This document shows positions 10,682 to 20,279 of a DNA stretch of 64,000 nt, one piece after another (positions within the stretch are counted from its first letter, which is position 1; each line of letters opens with the position of its first letter). The stretch comes from Lachnospiraceae bacterium. Lineage in GTDB: Bacteria; Bacillota; Clostridia; Lachnospirales; Lachnospiraceae. The translations under genes and the position numbers were made by a program. Below the pieces are notes generated by a model. That model was given only the letters and a program-made list of their open reading frames with translations, did not search any database and was not told the DNA's origin. Location: NCBI GenBank assembly GCA_021203465.1, contig JAJQBC010000151.1, positions 1 to 64,000 on the forward strand. Reading direction: 5' to 3'.

Positions 10682-13600
10682 ATGCGACTGTTTTCTTCTA
10701 AAAAAATTTGCCTGGGGATCGCGGCAGCGGCAGTGCTGTTCGCCGCCGCGCTGGTCGGCGTCTCGGCGTACCGCTCCGTTGCCGCCCGGCATACCTTTGC
10801 GGAGGACGGCTACATCCTGACCATTGAGGAGGATGAGGAACAGATCGTTGTGAACCGGCAGAACAGCTTCACAGCGGGGAGCCGCTATGCCTCGGCGGGC
10901 GTTTCCTCGGTGAGCTATCAGAGCGCGGACGGCGGCAGCGTGCAGGTCGACAGTGACAGTTTCATCCACTATGAGAGCAGTTCGCTCGCCTCGGTGGCGG
11001 ACGGCACGATCGCGGACCTGGACGACTATCTGGACGGCGTGATCGGCTGCTACAGCCTCGCGGCGGGGAATACGCTCAGCTGGACGGGGAGTGTGTTCAC
11101 GATCGCATCCGGCGATGGGGAGAAACAGTTTGAGAACTTTGTCTGGAAGAGCAGCTCTGTACGCTGTCTCATGGGCTCGCCGCAGCTGACGATCAGCTTC
11201 TCGGGCGGACAGGAAGAGATCGTGACCTCGGGCTTCCTCGAGCTTTCCTACATGGATGAGGAGAGCTCGGTTGTGCAGCTCACCGACGGCGAGAGCGCCT
11301 GGCAGGTCGTGGCAGAGGGCTGCAGCATCACATTTGCCAACGGGGTCGTGCTCGATGCCGCGAGCGGGAATATTCTGACGCCGGAGGAAGCGGAAGTCTA
11401 CGCGGCAGGCGAGACGGTGTCCGTGCGTCTGTCTCTGGGAACGATCGAGATCGACGCCTCGGCCTACACTTCGCTTGGCACGAGCTACGCTTCGACGCAG
11501 TCGTCGCCTCCTTCCTTCCTCTTTACGATTGTGAATGGAGCGGACGGGGAAGACGGCTCTGACGGCGCGGACGGGGAGACCGGCGCGGATGGCGTTGAGG
11601 GCGAGACCGGCGCCCAGGGCGCGGACGGCGCGGACGGGGAAGACGGAAGCGCGGGCTCGGGCGGCGTCGGCGGCTATACCGATACTTCTGTGCGCAACGG
11701 CACAGTGACCATCGGTGACAATGTCTATACCGGGCAGCCGGAGGTGATCGTCTGCGAGAACACCTGGAATATCATGAGCGACGGCACCTTCTCGCTGGCC
11801 TACGACGAAGACAGCTACGACGCGATCGACGTCGCGACGAACAGCGCGCACGTCTATCTCTACAATGTCGAGACCGGTGAGATTATCCAGGAATGGGGAC
11901 AGGACGACGACCTGACGCTCACCGATCAGGCGACCGCTTTCAGTATCTATGACACGGATGCGAAATATACGGATGTCGTGCTCGAGACCGGCACGACCTA
12001 CGCGATCATCGTCACCGACACCTACATGCTCGGCGGCACGACCTACACGGCGAAGGTGATGGAGCGCATGTTCACGACGGACGACACCTCCCTTTCCGCC
12101 TCGCTGACTGCCAGGACGACGGGGAGTTTTGGAGTCTCGCTGGGCAGTTATACTTCGGTCAGCAGTGTCACTCTGACCGTGAAGGATGCGAATGGGAACG
12201 CTGTATATGACAATTACGAGCTGACGGGGATCACAGACTTTTCTTCCTTCGAGATCGAAGGGCTCTCGCCGGATACCTGGTACAGCGTGGAGCTGGAAGT
12301 AACAGCGGTTCCGGAGGGCAGCACTGTCGCCGTCTCTTCGACCTTCAGCTTCGAGTGGACGACGCTCAAGGAGGCTCCGACGGTCGGCGGCGTCAGCCTT
12401 ACCGCCTCCTCCGGGTATCTCACGGCGGAGATCCTCGGCGCGTATAACAATGAGACGAGCGTCTACGGGGAGATTGTCGACGATTATGAGACGATCGAGT
12501 CGGTGACCTATTATCTTTACACAGTGGATACGACGGACACGACGGTGCTCGCGCTCTCCGATACGCAGACCTCGACGGCGGGCGGCTCCTGGCCGGCTTA
12601 CTTCGAGAATGTGGCGAACAATACGACCTACTATGTGATCGCGGAGTACAGCTGGACGGACGGCACCTCGAGCTATACGACGACGGTGATGGAGTCCGAC
12701 AGCACGAAGTCTGCTTCCGGCTACAGTGCGATCAGCACGCCCTCCGGCCGCGCCTGGGCTTCGGCGAAGGCGCAGAGCGGCAGCGGTATCATCCTGTCCT
12801 TCTCCGGTTCGAGCGAGATCTGGAACTCGAGCACGGACACAAGCCTTGGCACGACCTACGAGTCCATCAAGGGCTCGGTCAATGTGAACCTGAACGGCAC
12901 GCGCATCCGGGTGGACAGCGTGCGCACGCTCTCACTCACCGTGACGGATAACCTGACCTATGAAAAGACCTGGACCTTCGACAACGCCGGCGGCGTCGAG
13001 GGCGATGTCGAGGGCATCTTCGCGCTGCCCGTCGATCTCGACGGCCTGCTCATTGGCACGACCTATTCGATGACTTTAAGCGGTTACGTTTACAGCCAGA
13101 ATTCCGACACACCGACGCTGCAGACGCTCGGCACGCTGACGGTCCGCACGGACGATGACGCGGAAATAGAGTTCGGCATGCAGCTCGTAGACACCGGCGG
13201 GATCGGCGTGGAATTCGCGCTCGGCGACACCACTTACGCGACAGCGATCACGAAGGATGCGCTCTATGATCTCAGCAGCGGAACGTATGATGACAGCTAT
13301 TATGAGGAAACGAGCGCGGCCTACCGCAATCTCAGCAGCATCGTCTTCGAACTCTATGGCCTCAGTAATGTCAGCAAGGATACGGGCGGAACTGTCAATT
13401 ATGACAACGCGACGGAGACGCTGATCGGCACCTGCGAAGTCGTCGTTCTGGATGAAAATACCGGCGAGAAGGCGACCGTGACACCGGGCTACAGCCTGCT
13501 CTACCAGAACTATTACGGCAAAAATGCGGCGTCGAGCGGCACGAACACGGTCGGCGTCGGCGAAGAGTTCAACTACCGCTTCGAGTACGCGAGTTCTACG

Positions 13601-14404
13601 AACCGCAGCGGCGAGGTCTCGACGGAGTATATCGAGCAGGTCAGCGATTACTATCGTATCAGGGTCACGCTCTGCTATGACTACACTTACGACCGCTACA
13701 CCTACGAGGCTTCGGACGGCGAGGACACGCCCTACGATTACATCCTCTATACGAAGGGCCTGGACCTTGACGACTACGTGAACGAGCCAACGATCAATAC
13801 CGAGGAGTCCTATGTGAATATTCCCTGGCAGGATCGCCCAATCTCCCCGACGAGCAGCTATGTCCTGGACTCGTCCGGCTCGGCGATCACGGCCGAACCC
13901 CTCGCGAACGGAGAGGTGAACGACTTTGCCTGGAGCTCGAATGCATCCGGCACGGATCTCTATGACGCCGCGCTGGAGGAGACGACCGGCGTGGGGATGA
14001 GTCTCGAGACAACCTTTACGGACAGCTCGGCGCGCACGCGCCGGGTGAGCTTCTACGGGATGAACTATGCCCTGGACACGGTATGGGAGACGACCTACGG
14101 GAGCGTCTCGCTCAGTGACGTGGCGGATGCCACATATACGACCGATGAGGGTGACACGGCCTATGTCCTGCCCTTCAAGTTCACGCTCTGGATGACACAG
14201 GACGGCGAGGCGCCGGATTCGCCGGATTATGATGATCTGGATGATCAGGTCGCGGACGCGGACGAGACCGCGACCTGGCGCACGACGATCCCGACGATCT
14301 ATCTGTTGATCGGTGAGAAGGGTATGAGTCAGCCGACCTACGGCGGTCTCGATTGGGAAAGCGTCAGCGAATACAGCGCCAGTAAAGACCGCGGCTATTA
14401 CTAG
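10682..14404 (+). CDS. Giant surface protein B, N-terminal part up to an in-frame amber stop
   Basis: Paralogue of giant protein A. It has an N-terminal anchor (about residues 9-30), the same AEDGYILT segment, the membrane-proximal domain (SFIHYESS and SAWQVV signatures), a collagen-like stretch at 286-331, and then Fn3-like modules whose junctions (TTLKEAPTVGG) match protein A. The frame ends at TAG 14,402-14,404, but the same frame continues open to 18,196 with the same composition and domain type. The whole span would encode about 2,504 aa, nearly identical in length to protein A (2,452 aa). The break is therefore a single in-frame stop in an otherwise intact gene rather than a real C-terminus. 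The TAG could derive from CAG by one transition. Confidence 0.85.
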   Translation: MRLFSSKKICLGIAAAAVLFAAALVGVSAYRSVAARHTFAEDGYILTIEEDEEQIVVNRQNSFTAGSRYASAGVSSVSYQSADGGSVQVDSDSFIHYESSSLASVADGTIADLDDYLDGVIGCYSLAAGNTLSWTGSVFTIASGDGEKQFENFVWKSSSVRCLMGSPQLTISFSGGQEEIVTSGFLELSYMDEESSVVQLTDGESAWQVVAEGCSITFANGVVLDAASGNILTPEEAEVYAAGETVSVRLSLGTIEIDASAYTSLGTSYASTQSSPPSFLFTIVNGADGEDGSDGADGETGADGVEGETGAQGADGADGEDGSAGSGGVGGYTDTSVRNGTVTIGDNVYTGQPEVIVCENTWNIMSDGTFSLAYDEDSYDAIDVATNSAHVYLYNVETGEIIQEWGQDDDLTLTDQATAFSIYDTDAKYTDVVLETGTTYAIIVTDTYMLGGTTYTAKVMERMFTTDDTSLSASLTARTTGSFGVSLGSYTSVSSVTLTVKDANGNAVYDNYELTGITDFSSFEIEGLSPDTWYSVELEVTAVPEGSTVAVSSTFSFEWTTLKEAPTVGGVSLTASSGYLTAEILGAYNNETSVYGEIVDDYETIESVTYYLYTVDTTDTTVLALSDTQTSTAGGSWPAYFENVANNTTYYVIAEYSWTDGTSSYTTTVMESDSTKSASGYSAISTPSGRAWASAKAQSGSGIILSFSGSSEIWNSSTDTSLGTTYESIKGSVNVNLNGTRIRVDSVRTLSLTVTDNLTYEKTWTFDNAGGVEGDVEGIFALPVDLDGLLIGTTYSMTLSGYVYSQNSDTPTLQTLGTLTVRTDDDAEIEFGMQLVDTGGIGVEFALGDTTYATAITKDALYDLSSGTYDDSYYEETSAAYRNLSSIVFELYGLSNVSKDTGGTVNYDNATETLIGTCEVVVLDENTGEKATVTPGYSLLYQNYYGKNAASSGTNTVGVGEEFNYRFEYASSTNRSGEVSTEYIEQVSDYYRIRVTLCYDYTYDRYTYEASDGEDTPYDYILYTKGLDLDDYVNEPTINTEESYVNIPWQDRPISPTSSYVLDSSGSAITAEPLANGEVNDFAWSSNASGTDLYDAALEETTGVGMSLETTFTDSSARTRRVSFYGMNYALDTVWETTYGSVSLSDVADATYTTDEGDTAYVLPFKFTLWMTQDGEAPDSPDYDDLDDQVADADETATWRTTIPTIYLLIGEKGMSQPTYGGLDWESVSEYSASKDRGYY
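11537..11674 (+). repeat. Collagen-like Gly-X-Y coding repeat
   Basis: Residues 286-331 of giant protein B, with GADGEDG, GAQGADG and GSGGVGG units. Orthologous in position to the stretches at 1,625 and 4,178. Confidence 0.85.
14402..14404 (+). other. In-frame TAG interrupting giant surface gene B
   Basis: The frame opened at 10,682 is in phase with the ORF listed from 14,501. Only this TAG separates them, and the 96 nt in between contain no other stop and encode typical family sequence. No ribosome-binding site precedes ATG 14,501, so independent translation of the second half looks unlikely. Confidence 0.95.
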
Positions 14405-14500
14405 CGCGCCTACGACGAGAGTGCGCAGATCTGGTATGTCTATGTCTCGGAGTCCTTCCTCGAGCGCGGCAAGACCTACCGCTTCTATTATGACGCGCTG

Positions 14501-17500
14501 ATGTATTACAGCGACAGGACCTGGTCCTGGCCGGAAGAGTACTATGGTAACCAGTGGATCGCGAACGGCGCTTACACCAAGAATACGGCGCTCTCCTCGA
14601 CCTGGACCGCCTTCGAGAAGCAGACGCCCTCGGTGGAGCTCACGCTGCAGAGCAGCAACGAAGATGGCGACACCTGGCAGGTCTATCTAAACGACCCGGA
14701 CAGTGCGCTGGTGTCGCACACCCTGCTCGGCTACAACACCGAGAGCAAGGTGAACAGCAGTCCCATCTGGAGCGACAGCCTGCTCGGCGGCGTAGTGGAT
14801 GCCACCGGGGCTTCCGTGGGCACGCAGACGATCGGGTCGGCTGAGAAATACATCGAGATCACAGTTGAGGATACGGATACAAATACGGATACAACGCTCA
14901 GCTACATAGATTACAGCGATACAGTCACATATCCACATGAGTATGATAATGCCTACAGTAATAAATACTATGCCGTGGTAGAAGAAGTGACGGACAGCGC
15001 CACGGATAATGTCACGGCAAGCGATGACGAACTCGCTGCCATGAAGGCGATCGTCACGGCGCTGAAGGCCGCGGACGAGAGCGGCGGCACCGCCGGAGCG
15101 ACGGTCGTCTGCAGCAATATCGGCGTCGGCCAGTACTACAGCTGGCGCGCGGGCTGTCAGACGATCGACGACTACTATCCGTCGAGCTACCGCGCGACCG
15201 TGACCCTGCTCGGCCATCAGTACAGCGGGACGGGAACCATGACAGCCGGGAAGTGGTCCGGCAATGTGGAGGATGACGATACAGTAGCATTTGCGATCCA
15301 GAAACCGGAGCTCGACGACGATAACGATGTCGCGAAGATCTTTCTTCTGAGGGAGGACGGGACTTCATCGGCGGATTATATTGCGGCGATGCGGCGCATC
15401 GCGGCGGTGGAGATCGTCGTGAAAAATACAGCATATGCTACAAGTCCAGTTGATGATAACAAATATACCTTCTGGAGCGGCATGACCTACGGCCTCAACA
15501 CATCGGGTACCTACGGCTACTACTTCAGCTTCAGCATCAGCGACCTGCCCTCGGGCTTCTATACGGTGGGCGAATCGCTGACGCTGGAATATACCTTCTA
15601 TTACTACAACGGGGAGAGCAGCTTTGAGGTGGCGACGGATGGAGGTTATTACGCCCTGCGCTCCGTCACCTACCACAGCGACGGGGATTACTACGAGCAG
15701 CTGAAGAGCGCCTCTTCGACGGCGCAGCTCAACTACAGTACGAGCGCCTCCTCCTCGATCTACTGGTTTGCGGCGGGTTCGCGAGGGCTGTCGCGCAGCT
15801 ACGCGACCTCGAACAGCGGCGATGTCTATCTCACCGGCTTTACACAGTCCTGGACCCTGAGCGGCGCGCCGCTCGCGAGTTGGTACAGTGATGGAGAAGT
15901 GACACGGACGGAGGACTTAGGCTGGGGCGGCGCGGATTTAAGCGTCGGTTACGACGCGGGGCTTGTGACGGAGTTCTGCGTGCTCGCCACCTTTACGGCG
16001 ACGGGATCGGTCACGACCGGCACGCTCGCGCCGGTGCTCTCGTCGCTGCCGGTCGTCACGAGTGGCCTGACCGAGGCGAAGGTGACCGTAAAGATCGGCA
16101 ACTACGGCCTGATGGATTATCCGGATGGCGAGGACTTCCACCTCTATTACCTGCTCTATGAGGTGACGGATGAGACAGACAGCGACGGCATCGCGCTGCT
16201 CGAACTGAAGGGCGCGATGATCGGCGCTGCGATCGACGCCACCATGGACGGCTCCGATCCGACCCAGACGATCACGCTGACGGATCTCGAGCCGGATAAG
16301 ACCTACTACCTCTATATTTATTATAAAGACAACCGCGGCACGACGGAAGATACGAAGGCGACGGCGGACAGCACGCTTTTTGCTACCGCTTATCAAACTT
16401 ATGACTACACGGACGGCACCTTCACCACAGACGCGACCGTGGCGAAGCTGCTGGAGTCGACGATCATTGCAACGGCAAATTACCCGCGTTCGAACGACGC
16501 CTACAACTGCTTTACCAAGATTTCCGGACAGGGTACGCATCTCCTTACGAGTGCCTACACGGACACGGAAGGCACGGTACATGCGGCGACCTACGACTAC
16601 TACTGCATCATTGAGCCGCAGGATGGGATTGAGATTTCCAGCATGAAGTTCGACCTCGGGAACGACGATCCCTACTATAGCACGACAAATGGGGATGTGA
16701 GCGGAAAGACGCTGAGCTGCTCGGTGACGGTCAGCTACATGCAGGACGAGAACACGGTGGCCTACTTCATCCTCGAGCGCTGCGCGACGAATCTCAACCA
16801 GTCCCTGCCCTCGAACTGGAAGACGGTGCTGATGCCGGAGGACTATTACAGCATCGTGACGACGGCCGGTGCAGAATCCGTGTACTGTACGCCGGCTATC
16901 GAGACAAGTAATGTCCTGAACGCAGGGCACTACGAGTACTACGCGACCTATGAGAAGGACGGCATAACGCTCACCTCGGGCAGCGACTACCAGTATACGG
17001 CGCTGGCTGAGACGGAGACGGGCTCCGGCGTCTATACGGCCTCGATGAGCCTCACCTACTACCCGATGCTGGGCGGCGTGATCGAGCCGGGCTATGTCTA
17101 CCGCATGAAGGCGCTGGTCTACCAGCTGACCTACGACGGCGATGTTCTGAAGAGCGCGGAGCTTGTGAGCATAGACAGCACGGACAGCACGCAGTCCTAC
17201 AGCACGAGCCAGACGACCTGGAGCGCCTACAGCTACAGCTCCGACAATCCGCTCATCAACGTGACGAACCTCGACTGGTCGAGCAATACGATTACCTGCT
17301 ATATCAAGGCGCAGACCGGCTACTATACCTGGCTCGACCGCACGTACTATGTGAGATTGTGCGAGTGGGATACAACAAACAGCGAATGGGTAATTCTGGC
17401 GGATGAAGCTTCAAATGGCCAGGGCGGAACGATAAAATACGGCACAATCACCAGCGGAGGCACGGCAACGTCCATTTATGATTACGCCTTCGGCGTCGAG

Positions 17501-18196
17501 GATTCGTCGACGCAGCTGACCTTTGAGGGGCTCGCCTCGGATACAACCTACTCGATCCAGTTCTTCGGACTGATCGACACAGACTACGACGGCTATGTGA
17601 ACATTGCGTCTGATGGCACACCGCTCGCGGCGGAGTATACGACGACGCCGACTTTCGCGCTTCTGGAAGGCTGGTACCCGACGAGTGATAGCAGCCAGGA
17701 TTCCAAGTATGACGACGGCAGGAGCAGCAACCTCAGCACCCTGAATACATATTATTTCGGCGACGGTACCAATGCTGCAGAGGGCAACCTTTCCGACATC
17801 CTGCTCTGCCAGTCGAGATCGGTCACGACCATGAAAGCGGGCACGACCGCGACGATCGGCAGCTACTACGACTACAACGTGGTTTCCGCCACGCAGCTGG
17901 AACTTTACTTTGAGGACGCGGCGGGACTCGCGAGCACCTCGATCAGCCAGATCGAGTGGACGCTGCACTACGTGGGTATCACCGGCTCGCAGGAGGACCG
18001 CTCCGGCACGACGAGCTCAGTGAAGAACACCTACAGCTCGAGTACGACGCTCACGGACGACGTGACGGTCACGATCACCGACAGCGGCACGAATTTCCAG
18101 CAGAACGGGCACTGGTACTTTACATTGAAGATTACCTACGCGGACGACACGGAGGAGAGCGTTGACTCGTGGGAGATCGAATTCACGGAGTTTTGA
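14501..18196 (+). CDS. Giant surface protein B, C-terminal part after the in-frame amber stop
   Basis: Continuation in the same frame of the gene beginning at 10,682 (true continuation begins at 14,405; ATG 14,501 is merely the first Met codon). It consists of Fn3-like beta-sandwich modules colinear with the C-terminal half of giant protein A, including the calcium-loop-like DTDYDGYVN at nt 17,576-17,602, which matches DIDYDGYLN in protein A. It ends with an ordinary strand-rich tail and TGA. Rich in Tyr, Thr, Ser and Asp. No signal peptide of its own, so it could only reach the surface as part of the full-length product. Confidence 0.75.
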   Translation: MYYSDRTWSWPEEYYGNQWIANGAYTKNTALSSTWTAFEKQTPSVELTLQSSNEDGDTWQVYLNDPDSALVSHTLLGYNTESKVNSSPIWSDSLLGGVVDATGASVGTQTIGSAEKYIEITVEDTDTNTDTTLSYIDYSDTVTYPHEYDNAYSNKYYAVVEEVTDSATDNVTASDDELAAMKAIVTALKAADESGGTAGATVVCSNIGVGQYYSWRAGCQTIDDYYPSSYRATVTLLGHQYSGTGTMTAGKWSGNVEDDDTVAFAIQKPELDDDNDVAKIFLLREDGTSSADYIAAMRRIAAVEIVVKNTAYATSPVDDNKYTFWSGMTYGLNTSGTYGYYFSFSISDLPSGFYTVGESLTLEYTFYYYNGESSFEVATDGGYYALRSVTYHSDGDYYEQLKSASSTAQLNYSTSASSSIYWFAAGSRGLSRSYATSNSGDVYLTGFTQSWTLSGAPLASWYSDGEVTRTEDLGWGGADLSVGYDAGLVTEFCVLATFTATGSVTTGTLAPVLSSLPVVTSGLTEAKVTVKIGNYGLMDYPDGEDFHLYYLLYEVTDETDSDGIALLELKGAMIGAAIDATMDGSDPTQTITLTDLEPDKTYYLYIYYKDNRGTTEDTKATADSTLFATAYQTYDYTDGTFTTDATVAKLLESTIIATANYPRSNDAYNCFTKISGQGTHLLTSAYTDTEGTVHAATYDYYCIIEPQDGIEISSMKFDLGNDDPYYSTTNGDVSGKTLSCSVTVSYMQDENTVAYFILERCATNLNQSLPSNWKTVLMPEDYYSIVTTAGAESVYCTPAIETSNVLNAGHYEYYATYEKDGITLTSGSDYQYTALAETETGSGVYTASMSLTYYPMLGGVIEPGYVYRMKALVYQLTYDGDVLKSAELVSIDSTDSTQSYSTSQTTWSAYSYSSDNPLINVTNLDWSSNTITCYIKAQTGYYTWLDRTYYVRLCEWDTTNSEWVILADEASNGQGGTIKYGTITSGGTATSIYDYAFGVEDSSTQLTFEGLASDTTYSIQFFGLIDTDYDGYVNIASDGTPLAAEYTTTPTFALLEGWYPTSDSSQDSKYDDGRSSNLSTLNTYYFGDGTNAAEGNLSDILLCQSRSVTTMKAGTTATIGSYYDYNVVSATQLELYFEDAAGLASTSISQIEWTLHYVGITGSQEDRSGTTSSVKNTYSSSTTLTDDVTVTITDSGTNFQQNGHWYFTLKITYADDTEESVDSWEIEFTEF

Positions 18197-18205
18197 CGGG
18201 ATGGC

Positions 18206-18228
18206 GATACCGGCGGCATGCGGGTATC
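18206..18228 (+). other. Small hairpin between giant gene B and the 537-aa gene
   Basis: GATACC and GGTATC arms around an 11-nt GC-rich loop, right after the stop codon. There is no T-run, so it is not a classical terminator. It may attenuate transcription or stabilise the upstream message. Confidence 0.3.
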
Positions 18229-18272
18229 CGGCTTACAGCACATAGAGAGAAAATGATGAGGAGGAATGTAAT

Positions 18273-19886
18273 ATGAGACTACTGAGCGGTCAGGTAAAAC
18301 GATTGATCGCCGTCTTCGCGGTCCTCGCGCTCGGCTGTTTCTCGGTCGTCGGCGTGGCGGCGGCGCGCGTGATCGGCAGCCGCGGAGAGAGTGCCGGCGT
18401 ATCCGCGTCCAGCGTTGTCTACGACAATGCCTACAACGCTGTGGAGATGGATGCGGAGGGTGTCGTCAGCAAAAACTGGGACGGCTCCTACTATCTGAGC
18501 AGCGGCGGGACAAAATACAGTCTGGGGACGAGCAGTGTGATCTACGACAGCGCGAGCAACGAGGTGATGGTGCTCGGCGGCGGCTACCAGATCTACGAGG
18601 ACAGCAGTGTGCGCGTACTTGACGACTTTGCGACGCTCTCCTGCGCGGGCACGAATTACGTCAAAATGTCCGACAAGGAATATCTGATCACTGGCGGCAA
18701 TATCACGGACGACGGAGGTTACGTCTCGACGACAGACTACCTCTATATGACGCTGGACAGTTCGAACAATACGCGCCTGCTGAGCGCGGATGTCAATGTG
18801 AAGATCGTCGGCACCGTCACTATCAGCAGCGACGCGGGGATCAGCTTTGACGTCGCGGATGCGACGGTCTCCTTCGGCGACAGCCTGATCAGCGTCGCGA
18901 ATGCGATCAGCAGCTACGCGAACGCGAGCTCGTCTGACAGCACGACCGTCTCAGCCTCCGAGAACGGCGTCTACGATATCACGATCTACGGCGGCAACGG
19001 CGGCGCAGGCGGCGATGGCGGCAGCGGCGGAACCGGCGGCACGGGCGGCACAGGCGGCACAGGCGGCACAGGCGGCACGGGCGGCAATGGCGGCGCGGGC
19101 GGAACCGGCGGCAGCGGCGGAACCGGCGGAGACGGCGGCACGGGCGGCGCGGGCGGCAACGGGCTTTCGGCCAGCAGCGTGTCGGTCTCGACGTCCTCCT
19201 CCTACATGTACCTGCGCAGCATCGAGGCGACGACCTACGGCGTCACAGTGAATTACCTCGTCGTCGACGGCGCGGCGGAGTACGAGGTGCCGACGGTGAT
19301 CGCCTATCCCTACGGCGGGTTCACCGATGCGGCCGCGGCATACGAGGATTATAAGACGAACGGCAGCGACAGCACCGCGAAGGCGATGGTCGTCTCCGAG
19401 GACAATACCGTGGCGGAGCTCACGGGCCTGACCTACGGCACGCGCTACATGCTCGCGATCGGAAACGCGAGCTCGGACGGCAGCTTCACGCTCTGCGACT
19501 CGATGTCCTTCACGACCGAGGACCTGACGACGACGCTGCAGGTGAGTTCGGTGAACAACAGCTCCCTCGTCGTGAGCGCCACGATCACGAGCGGCTTCGA
19601 GCCGGCCAGCGGCTACAGCTTCTATATCGCGGTCTGGGACAGTGATACCAGCGCGGAAGCCTGCCTTGTGACGCTGTCGACCACCGAGGTGAGCGCACTC
19701 AAGTCGAGCTCCGGCCTGACGAAGACCCTGACGCTGGACTATACGCTGACAACACTTGCGAGCAGCACCAGCACACTGCGCGTCGTGCTCTGCTACGGTA
19801 CGGATCCGAGTTACACAAACGCGTCAACAGACCAGAAGTCCTACCAGCTGGTGTCGATCAGTTCTTTCAAGACGAGCAGCAACTGA
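18273..19886 (+). CDS. Membrane-anchored surface protein with GGX glycine stalk
   Basis: Smallest of the upstream surface proteins (537 aa). The N-terminal anchor (about residues 12-33) lacks a lipobox. The ectodomain (about 40-235) resembles the membrane-proximal domain of the family in strand pattern, with a VRVLDDFATL segment. It is followed by a glycine-rich stretch of GG-X triplets (240-297) in place of the acidic collagen-like repeat, then two Fn3-like domains to the C-terminus. The start has a strong AGGAGG site. It is the last surface gene before the ATPase genes, 121 bp upstream of the c-like subunit. Shorter length and a different stalk suggest a distinct structural role, such as a basal or capping element, but this is inference. 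Confidence 0.82.
   Translation: MRLLSGQVKRLIAVFAVLALGCFSVVGVAAARVIGSRGESAGVSASSVVYDNAYNAVEMDAEGVVSKNWDGSYYLSSGGTKYSLGTSSVIYDSASNEVMVLGGGYQIYEDSSVRVLDDFATLSCAGTNYVKMSDKEYLITGGNITDDGGYVSTTDYLYMTLDSSNNTRLLSADVNVKIVGTVTISSDAGISFDVADATVSFGDSLISVANAISSYANASSSDSTTVSASENGVYDITIYGGNGGAGGDGGSGGTGGTGGTGGTGGTGGTGGNGGAGGTGGSGGTGGDGGTGGAGGNGLSASSVSVSTSSSYMYLRSIEATTYGVTVNYLVVDGAAEYEVPTVIAYPYGGFTDAAAAYEDYKTNGSDSTAKAMVVSEDNTVAELTGLTYGTRYMLAIGNASSDGSFTLCDSMSFTTEDLTTTLQVSSVNNSSLVVSATITSGFEPASGYSFYIAVWDSDTSAEACLVTLSTTEVSALKSSSGLTKTLTLDYTLTTLASSTSTLRVVLCYGTDPSYTNASTDQKSYQLVSISSFKTSSN
18990..19163 (+). repeat. GGX glycine repeat with 9-bp DNA periodicity
   Basis: Encodes GG-X triplets (X = N, A, D, S or T). At the DNA level several consecutive 9-bp units GGCGGCACA or GGCGGCACG are nearly identical. 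Units are multiples of three, so slippage would change stalk length without breaking the frame. Confidence 0.9.
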
Positions 19887-19942
19887 TGCGCCCCGCGGCC
19901 ACTGTGAGAGCGGACGGTTCTCACGATTTTATGAAGTTCGCA

Positions 19943-19962
19943 TAAACGGACCTGTCCGTTTA
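19943..19962. promoter_or_regulatory. Perfect 9-bp inverted repeat ahead of the ATPase genes
   Basis: TAAACGGAC and GTCCGTTTA separated by 2 nt, in the 121-bp gap between the last upstream surface gene and the c-like subunit. No T-run follows, so an operator or an mRNA processing/stabilising hairpin is more likely than a terminator. It could set a different expression level for the ATPase section. Confidence 0.45.
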
Positions 19963-19971
19963 CGATGATAG

Positions 19972-20253
<282 letters not shown>

Positions 20254-20279
20254 TACGCGGGGGAAGGGGACGGATACAT

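Noticed and set aside
18990-19163. CRISPR-like or satellite array
   Set aside because: The periodicity is 9 bp, fully in frame with a GGX protein repeat, without spacers.
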